11,495 nt of DNA, taken from positions 1 to 11,495 of the forward strand of contig JAUYCY010000089.1 of NCBI GenBank assembly GCA_030692055.1, read 5' to 3'. Shown one piece after another: positions 6,834 to 11,495 of this stretch. The position numbers and the translations under genes are program-made. Each line of letters starts with the position of its first letter. Position 1 is the first letter of the stretch. The DNA comes from Candidatus Omnitrophota bacterium (GTDB taxonomy: Bacteria > Omnitrophota > Koll11 > Duberdicusellales > 4484-171). The notes beneath the pieces were generated by a model that saw only the letters and a list, made by a program, of their open reading frames with translations, searched no databases and was not told the origin of the DNA.

Positions 6834-7709
6834 TTATAATAGTCCGTAGTTTTCTAAGGCCTTTTTTAATTTTTCCAAATTCTCAGGCGCCATCGCGCAC
6901 ATCGGCAGCCTTAAGTTCGGCTCGCACATTCCCGTTAAGCCCATTGCCGTCTTGAGCGGTATGGGATTAGTCTCAATAAACATTGCTTTAATTAAAGGTA
7001 ATAACTTGTAGTGCATTTCTTGCGCTTTTTGGATATTCCCTTTCTCAAACTCAGACACAAGCGTGGCTACATCTTTAGGCACAATGTTTGCTACTACCGA
7101 GATAATTCCTGTTCCGCCTATAGATAATATAGGTAAAGTCAGGCTATCGTCTCCGGAGAGCAAATCAAAATTTGCTGGGCATAATTGTTTGATGCGCGAC
7201 ATCTGATCTAAATTTCCCGATGCCTCTTTTACTCCCACAATATTTTTGCAATCATGGGCTAATCTGGCAATAGTTTCTGGCTCTATATTTACGCCGGTGC
7301 GCGAGGCAATATTATAAAGAATAATCGGTATATTTACAGAATCGGCTATGGCTTTAAAATGTTCATATAACCCTTTCTGTGTAGGCCGGTTGTAATAAGG
7401 CGAAACCTGTAAAGATGCGTCTGCTCCGGCTTTGGCAGCATGTTTGGTTAACATTATTGCCTCGGAAGTTGAATTAGAACCTGTGCCGGCAATCACAGGC
7501 GCCCTTTTTTTGACCTGTTCAATAGTAATTTCAATCACGCGGTCGTGTTCATCAAAAGATAAAGTCGCTGATTCACCGGTGGTGCCGCAAGGCACAATTC
7601 CAGAAGTGCCATTTTTGAGCTGAAATTCAATTAAATCCCTTAAGGTTTTTTCATCAACTTTGTCATCTCTAAATGGCGTAACTATCGCTACAATTGAACC
7701 CTTAAACAT
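6834..7709 (-). CDS. dapA: 4-hydroxy-tetrahydrodipicolinate synthase
   Basis: DapA condenses pyruvate and aspartate 4-semialdehyde, the committed step to diaminopimelate and lysine. The 291-residue TIM-barrel protein has the expected length. It shows CGTTGES (41-47, the substrate carboxylate and proton relay threonines), SPYYNRPTQKG (103-113), ILYNIASRTG (130-139) with Tyr132 and the substrate-binding arginine, and GVKEASGN (159-166) with the Schiff-base Lys161. LLSGDD (184-188) is also typical. The start at 7709 has an AAAGGAG ribosome binding site and overlaps the end of dapF by 8 bp. The usual lysine-feedback control of DapA cannot be judged from this sequence. Confidence 0.98.
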   Translation of the reverse strand: MFKGSIVAIVTPFRDDKVDEKTLRDLIEFQLKNGTSGIVPCGTTGESATLSFDEHDRVIEITIEQVKKRAPVIAGTGSNSTSEAIMLTKHAAKAGADASLQVSPYYNRPTQKGLYEHFKAIADSVNIPIILYNIASRTGVNIEPETIARLAHDCKNIVGVKEASGNLDQMSRIKQLCPANFDLLSGDDSLTLPILSIGGTGIISVVANIVPKDVATLVSEFEKGNIQKAQEMHYKLLPLIKAMFIETNPIPLKTAMGLTGMCEPNLRLPMCAMAPENLEKLKKALENYGLL

Positions 7710-8520
7710 TGCAAACTCCTTTGTAGACTATTTTTGCTCTGCCCTCTAACCAGACATCTTTAAAATTATTTCCGACTTTATTAAAATATACTTTTAGTAT
7801 TTCTCCTGACCGAGTTAAGACATCTGTAAGACTGACAGCGATAAGCGATAAGCGATAAGCGATAAGCGAAGAGGCGACTGCTCCTGTGCCGCAGGCAAGC
7901 GTCTCATCCTCTACGCCTCTTTCATAAGTTCTAATTTTTATAGAGTTGTCACCTAACACTTCTACAAAATCTACATTTGTACCAGCCGGCTTAAATCTGG
8001 GGTGATAACGAACTTGCCTGCCCAGATTTACTACATCAATCTTATCTAATCCTGCGACAAAAATAGCGGTATGCGGCACTCCGCTGTTGATAAAATTTAC
8101 TTTTAAAAGACGATTGTTTATCTTTATCGGTATCTCTAATTTTAGCTCTTTTGGGTTAGTGAGTTTTATCTTTACGCTATTCCCATTAACTTGTGATTCG
8201 ATAACACCTGCTTTAGTTTCAATTTTTGGGTTTGCGGTTTGCGGTTTGCGGTTTGCGGTTACCCAAAGAGCAATACAGCGCGCCCCATTCCCGCACATTT
8301 CTGCCTCAGAGCCATCGGGATTAAAGATGCGCATTTTAATATCCGCGACTTTTGATTTTTCTAAAACCAATAACCCATCCGCGCCTACGCCAAATTTCCT
8401 ATCACATATTTTTTTAGCTAACTTCTGGTGACTTGGTGATTTGGTGACTTGGTGACTTTCGTCTATCACGACGAAGTCATTCCCCGAGGCAACCATTTTA
8501 GTAAAACTTATCTGTCGCAT
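7702..8520 (-). CDS. dapF: Diaminopimelate epimerase with three short-repeat segments
   Basis: DapF interconverts LL- and meso-diaminopimelate without a cofactor, using two cysteines as acid and base. Both are present: Cys76 in EMCGNGARC (74-82) and Cys210 in ETLACGTGA (206-214). The start FTKMVASGNDFVVID (6-20) and FGVGADGLL (43-51) are standard, and the total of 272 residues is normal. The oddity is that three stretches are encoded by 7- or 8-bp tandem repeats: residues 21-32 (ESHQVTKSPSHQ), 87-98 (VTANRKPQTANP) and 218-228 (SLIAYRLSLIA). The first two fall where family members have variable surface loops; the third follows the catalytic CGTGA motif and replaces part of a helix. All keep the frame and the key residues, so the enzyme is probably active. 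It starts 1 bp after the lysA stop and overlaps dapA by 8 bp. Confidence 0.96.
   Translation of the reverse strand: MRQISFTKMVASGNDFVVIDESHQVTKSPSHQKLAKKICDRKFGVGADGLLVLEKSKVADIKMRIFNPDGSEAEMCGNGARCIALWVTANRKPQTANPKIETKAGVIESQVNGNSVKIKLTNPKELKLEIPIKINNRLLKVNFINSGVPHTAIFVAGLDKIDVVNLGRQVRYHPRFKPAGTNVDFVEVLGDNSIKIRTYERGVEDETLACGTGAVASSLIAYRLSLIAVSLTDVLTRSGEILKVYFNKVGNNFKDVWLEGRAKIVYKGVCNV
7837..7869. repeat. Heptamer tandem repeat inside dapF (gcgataa)
   Basis: Four exact copies of gcgataa (7838-7865) plus partial copies on both sides. Read on the minus strand they encode residues 218-228, a hydrophobic segment with a 7-residue period (SLIAYRL then SLIA), since three heptamers make seven codons. 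It lies shortly after the active-site Cys210. Confidence 0.95.
8227..8261. repeat. Heptamer tandem repeat inside dapF (gcggttt)
   Basis: Three exact gcggttt units (8234-8254) flanked by the variant units tgggttt and gcggtta, giving five units in phase. The minus strand encodes residues 87-98 of DapF, a polar loop, TANRKPQTANP. The G/T-rich unit is close to the agggttt units of the intergenic array at 2684-2816. Confidence 0.95.
8427..8458. repeat. Octamer tandem repeat inside dapF (ggtgactt)
   Basis: Four units of 8 bp: ggtgactt, ggtgattt, ggtgactt, ggtgactt. The minus strand encodes residues 21-32 of DapF with an 8-residue period (SHQVTKSP then SHQ). This lies in a loop just after the conserved N-terminal strand and before the KICDRKFGVGADG segment. 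Confidence 0.95.
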
Positions 8521-8521
8521 A

Positions 8522-9814
8522 TTATAATCCCAAAAGAAACGGCGGTATTAGTTCATTCCTTATCAAATCATCGCAAGTTTCTCTTTTTCTAATTACAAAC
8601 ACTTTATCTTTAACCACCATAACTTCTTCAGCTCTGCGCCGAGAATTATAATTACTAGACATACTAAACCCGTAGGCGCCTGCGCCCATAATTGCCAAAC
8701 AATCGCCTTCTTTAACTTTTGGCATGCGCCTATCTTTGGCGAAAAAATCTGCGCTTTCGCAGATAGGGCCAACGATATCTACTTTTTCCGTGGTTCGTGG
8801 TTCGTGGTTCCTGCCTGCCGGCAGGCATGGCGTGGTTCGCAAAGGTAAAATATTATGATAAGCATCATACAAAGCGGGACGGATTAAATCATTCATTCCC
8901 GCATCCACAATCACAAATTTCTTTTTAGGCGCAGATTTAATATATAAAACTTTGGTTACCAAAATTCCGGCATTGCCCACAATAAACCTGCCTGGCTCCA
9001 TAATTATCTTAAGTTTTGTTTTTTTCAGTAAAGGCAGAATCTTGGCGGCAAATCTTTGGGCAGTCTGCGGTGTCTCTTTATTATAAATAATCCCCAGTCC
9101 TCCGCCGATATTCAAATACTCCATCTCCACCCCGTCTTTTCTTAACTGTCCGGCAAATCTTGCTATTTTGGTTATTGCCGCCACAAAGGGCGCGCCTTCG
9201 GTTATCTGGGAACCGATATGGATATGCAGCCCGGATATCTTTAAATGCGAAAATCTCTGACGGAATAAAAGAATACCAGATGCGGTTTCAAAGTCTATGC
9301 CGAATTTATTGGTGATTTTACCGGTAGTAATAAATTTATGGGTTTTGGGCTCTACATCCGGATTAATGCGTATGGCCACGCGGGTAACTTTATTCAAGCC
9401 GGCGGCAATACGGTTAATATTCTCCAGTTCCGGCAAAGACTCGACATTAAAAAATAAAATCCCTAACTTAATCGCCTCTTCTATTTCCTGATCGGTTTTG
9501 CCTACTGAGGCATAGACAATTTTCTCCGGCGGGCAGCCTACTTTAATGGCGCGCGAGAGTTCTCCTCCGGAAACAATATCTAACCCCGCGCCTTTATCCA
9601 CTAATGCTTTAAGAATGGCTAAATTAGAATTTGCCTTTACCGAATAACAGATGAACGGATTAATCGGTTGGAAAGCATTTCTTAGCTTTATAAAATGGCC
9701 TAATAGAGTATGGTAACTATACACATAAAGCGGCGTGCCAAATTTTCTGGCTAAATCCTCAATTTTTACTTTTTCGCAATAAAGCTGATTATTTATATAT
9801 TTAAATTCATGCAT
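8522..9814 (-). CDS. lysA: Diaminopimelate decarboxylase
   Basis: LysA decarboxylates meso-diaminopimelate to L-lysine, using PLP in an alanine-racemase-like barrel. The 430-residue protein carries CYSVKANSN (56-64) with the PLP-binding Lys60, HIHIGSQI (197-204), the glycine loop NIGGGLG (235-241), EPGRFIVGNAG (273-283), GPICESADFFAKDR (349-362) with the catalytic Cys352 contributed across the dimer, and GAGAYGFSMSSNYN (377-390). Residues 326-342 are an insertion relative to the family, encoded by heptamer repeats and a palindrome, in the variable loop before the VDIVGPICES motif; because it sits outside the conserved blocks the enzyme is probably functional. The start follows a 43-bp gap after argH that holds an imperfect hairpin; a GGAAGG lies about 17 nt before the ATG, which is unusually far. 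The stop is 1 bp from the dapF start. Confidence 0.97.
   Translation of the reverse strand: MHEFKYINNQLYCEKVKIEDLARKFGTPLYVYSYHTLLGHFIKLRNAFQPINPFICYSVKANSNLAILKALVDKGAGLDIVSGGELSRAIKVGCPPEKIVYASVGKTDQEIEEAIKLGILFFNVESLPELENINRIAAGLNKVTRVAIRINPDVEPKTHKFITTGKITNKFGIDFETASGILLFRQRFSHLKISGLHIHIGSQITEGAPFVAAITKIARFAGQLRKDGVEMEYLNIGGGLGIIYNKETPQTAQRFAAKILPLLKKTKLKIIMEPGRFIVGNAGILVTKVLYIKSAPKKKFVIVDAGMNDLIRPALYDAYHNILPLRTTPCLPAGRNHEPRTTEKVDIVGPICESADFFAKDRRMPKVKEGDCLAIMGAGAYGFSMSSNYNSRRRAEEVMVVKDKVFVIRKRETCDDLIRNELIPPFLLGL
8789..8837. repeat. Heptamer repeat (cgtggtt) in lysA interrupted by a palindrome
   Basis: Three exact cgtggtt units at 8789-8809, then a 21-bp palindromic segment (8810-8830), then a fourth cgtggtt at 8831-8837, in the same 7-bp phase. 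The whole stretch is 49 bp, encoding LysA residues 326-342. Confidence 0.93.
8810..8830. mobile_element. 21-bp palindromic insertion encoding CLPAGR
   Basis: The core 8812-8827 (tgcctgccggcaggca) is a perfect 16-bp palindrome. It lies precisely between two copies of the cgtggtt heptamer, and its 21-bp length preserves the frame, adding the peptide segment PCLPAGR to LysA. This looks like a small dispersed palindromic (REP-like) element without its own protein. I recall in-frame CLPAGR peptides in proteins of uncultivated bacterial lineages, but that recollection is not tested here. Confidence 0.6.
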
Positions 9815-9822
9815 ATTTTTGC

Positions 9823-9860
9823 TGGGGACATCCTTCCGATTGATTTCAAAGACGTCCCTA
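9823..9860 (-). repeat. Imperfect hairpin between argH and lysA
   Basis: tggggacatc (9823-9832) and gacgtcccta (9851-9860) form a 10-bp inverted repeat with one mismatch and one G-U pair around an 18-nt loop. The argH stop codon TAG is part of the first arm of the transcript, and the GGAAGG in front of lysA lies in the loop. No U-run follows, so it is not an intrinsic terminator; it may be a REP-like element or tune lysA translation. Confidence 0.6.
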
Positions 9861-11237
9861 CAAGTTTAAACTTTTGCTCCATTTATTAATCTGTCTGGTT
9901 ACAAGTTTTGGGCTGGTGCCAGCATAAGATGTTTTCAGATTCACTGATGCCCAGGCATTCAAAATTTTCTTTACATCCGGCCCAAGTTTAGGCGAGTATT
10001 TCTTAAGTTGTATATCAGTTAAATCAGAAATCTTCTTGCCTTTATCCAGGCAATCCCTTACCATCCTACCCACAATATCATGCGCTTCTCTATAGGATAA
10101 ACCTTTTTTAATTAAATATTCTACTATATCTACGGAAAATAAAGATTCATCGGTCACCCTGGCGGCTATAGCTTCTTTCTCGATGACAATATTTTCAAAT
10201 AAGACGATAAATATCTCTAAAATATCCTTTACCGTATCTATGGCATCAAAAAGCGGGGGCTTGTCTAATTGCAGGTCTCGGTTATAAGACATCGGAAGCC
10301 CCTTCATCAAAATAAGCACGCTGGATAAGTCTCCCTGTATTTTACCCACGCTTCCCCGGATTAATTCTAATACATCCGGATTCTTCTTGTGCGGCATAAT
10401 GCTGGAACCAGTGCAGAAAGAGAAGTCTATATCAATAAAGTTGAATTCTTTGGTAGACCACAAAATCAAATCCTCAGCCATCCGGGATAAATGCACTGAT
10501 AATATAGACAAATCTGCCAGCATTTCCATAATAAAATCCCTGTCGCTTACGCTATCAATGCTATTCTCCGTGAGCTCGCTAAAGTTCACCTGTTTTCTGA
10601 CAAATTCCCTGTCAATGGGCAGCCCTGTTCCGGAAAGCGCTCCGCTGCCTAAGGGCATCTCATCGGTTCTCTTTTTAGCATCGCTGAGCCTTTCTTTATC
10701 TCTTTTTAAGCCTTCCAGATAAGCCAGTAAATGGTGCGCCAAGAGTATGCATTGCGCTATCTGCAGATGGGTATATCCCGGGATAATTATTTTGGCATTT
10801 TTCTTGGCAAATCTGAGGATTGCTCTTTGCAGTTCGCTAATCAAATCCACTAATACGCATATCTCATCCTTGATATACATTTTCACATCTAAGGCTATTT
10901 GGTCATTTCTGGAGCGCGCGGTATGCAACTTATGCGCTGCCTTGCCAATCCGCTTTATCAGCGCATCCTGAATATTGGAATGTATATCTTCCGCGCTTAA
11001 GTCAAATTTAAATTTTCCTTTTTCTACATCCTGCAAGATAAACTTAAGGCCTTTTACGATTAGCCCCGCATCTTTTAAAGGTATGATTTTTTGTTTACCC
11101 AACATCTTGGCATGGGCAATGCTACCTAAGATATCGTATTTGGCTAACCTCTTATCAAAAGCAATGCTGGAGGTAAACCTATCGGTTAACGCGCTTGTTT
11201 TTTTCGGGAATCTTGTTCCCCACAATTTCTTAGACAT
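9858..11237 (-). CDS. argH: Argininosuccinate lyase
   Basis: ArgH splits argininosuccinate into arginine and fumarate, the last step of arginine synthesis; it acts as a cytoplasmic tetramer. The 459-residue protein is the normal length for the fumarase/aspartase-superfamily member. It has LWGTRF at the start, AEDIHSNIQ (82-90), KLHTARSRNDQIALD (103-117), PGYTHLQIAQ (153-162) with the catalytic His157, and the superfamily signature GSSIMPHKKNPD (277-288) with the catalytic Ser279. A small deviation is Cys163, where the family usually has a proline after HLQ-x-AQ. The start has a good ribosome binding site, AGAGGAG, and lies 59 bp after the argG stop. ArgG directly upstream makes its substrate. 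Confidence 0.98.
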   Translation of the reverse strand: MSKKLWGTRFPKKTSALTDRFTSSIAFDKRLAKYDILGSIAHAKMLGKQKIIPLKDAGLIVKGLKFILQDVEKGKFKFDLSAEDIHSNIQDALIKRIGKAAHKLHTARSRNDQIALDVKMYIKDEICVLVDLISELQRAILRFAKKNAKIIIPGYTHLQIAQCILLAHHLLAYLEGLKRDKERLSDAKKRTDEMPLGSGALSGTGLPIDREFVRKQVNFSELTENSIDSVSDRDFIMEMLADLSILSVHLSRMAEDLILWSTKEFNFIDIDFSFCTGSSIMPHKKNPDVLELIRGSVGKIQGDLSSVLILMKGLPMSYNRDLQLDKPPLFDAIDTVKDILEIFIVLFENIVIEKEAIAARVTDESLFSVDIVEYLIKKGLSYREAHDIVGRMVRDCLDKGKKISDLTDIQLKKYSPKLGPDVKKILNAWASVNLKTSYAGTSPKLVTRQINKWSKSLNL

Positions 11238-11252
11238 TCTAACTCCTCTTTT

Positions 11253-11269
11253 GGCGTGTCTCCCACGCC
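11253..11269 (-). repeat. Short perfect hairpin between argG and argH
   Basis: ggcgtg (11253-11258) and cacgcc (11264-11269) form a perfect 6-bp stem with a 5-nt loop. In the minus-strand transcript it lies just before the argH ribosome binding site and has no U-run after it, so it is more likely an RNA-stability or translation element than a terminator. Confidence 0.6.
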
Positions 11270-11296
11270 ACCCTTATCTCGCTTGGTATGCTATGC

Positions 11297-11495
11297 TTAT
11301 CTCTGATACGGCATTCCCCAAATCTTAATAAATCCTTCGGCTAATTTCTGGTTGAACTTATCTTCCTTGCCATAAGTGCTCAATTCTTTCTTATACAACG
11401 AGTGCGGTGATTTTCTTCCTACCGCAGCGCAACTTCCTTTAAACAATTTTAATTTAACAGAACCGCTAACTTGTTTTTGCGTTACATTTACAAAA
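11297..11495 (-). CDS. argG: Argininosuccinate synthase, C-terminal 65 residues (5' end outside window)
   Basis: The visible end of the gene, read from the right edge to a TAA at 11299-11297. ArgG joins citrulline and aspartate with ATP to form argininosuccinate. The segment SGSVKLKLFKGSCAAVGRK, then SPHSLY, ELSTYG, FNQKLAEGFIKIWGMP, matches the C-terminal oligomerisation arm of the family (typically VTGTVRLKLYKG, GRKSPYSLY, AAEGFIKLWGLP). The catalytic synthetase domain lies outside the window. It is followed directly by argH, as expected for the two last arginine genes. Confidence 0.95.
   Translation of the reverse strand, partial: FVNVTQKQVSGSVKLKLFKGSCAAVGRKSPHSLYKKELSTYGKEDKFNQKLAEGFIKIWGMPYQR

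Noticed and set aside
9815..9857. Lysine riboswitch (L-box) or intrinsic terminator before lysA
   Set aside because: The gap is only 43 bp, far too short for an L-box, and the hairpin is not followed by a U-run.
10387..11328. Long open frames on the + strand opposite argH and argG
   Set aside because: They are antisense to well-supported enzymes, have no ribosome binding sites I could see and encode no recognisable motifs; they follow from codon composition of the real genes.

Overview
The window looks like a chromosomal segment of an AT-leaning, probably anaerobic, deep-branching bacterium. The gene order (argG-argH-lysA-dapF-dapA-dapB-dapL-folK-panC), the direct DapL lysine route, the short heptamer repeats and a small palindrome that is read through as the peptide CLPAGR together remind me of Candidatus Omnitrophota and similar uncultivated lineages. 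That assignment is from memory and is moderate at best; no rRNA or other phylogenetic marker is present.

All recognisable genes lie on the minus strand, so transcription runs from high to low coordinates. Region 1 (11495 to 2829) is a compact biosynthetic run: the end of argG, then argH (arginine), lysA, dapF, dapA, dapB and dapL (lysine and the cell-wall amino acid meso-diaminopimelate), folK (folate), panC (pantothenate) and an aspartate-dehydrogenase-like gene (probably NAD precursor supply). From lysA downward most junctions overlap or are separated by 0-6 bp, which suggests a single operon. DapA, DapB, DapL, DapF and LysA form an unbroken path from aspartate semialdehyde to lysine; no succinylase or acetylase branch gene is needed.

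Region 2 (2828 to 2346) holds a striking 133-bp array made of 19 units of 7 bp (nine units, a 7-nt spacer, then nine units in roughly inverted orientation), followed by a gene for a very basic 79-residue protein built from two copies of one 31-residue repeat, and then a strong 16-bp-stem terminator.

Region 3 (2282 to 1) is a different functional module: a polytopic membrane protein resembling GT-C glycosyltransferases, and the N-terminal part of a radical SAM protein that runs off the window.

The most unusual signal is a family of 7- or 8-bp tandem repeats. Besides the intergenic array, three sit in frame inside dapF and one in lysA, the last interrupted by a clean 21-bp palindromic insertion. 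They seem to be tolerated as short segments inside essential enzymes. Three gene junctions in the operon also carry separate hairpins. No tRNA, rRNA, CRISPR array or transposase gene was seen, and no stretch longer than 300 bases lacks a gene.
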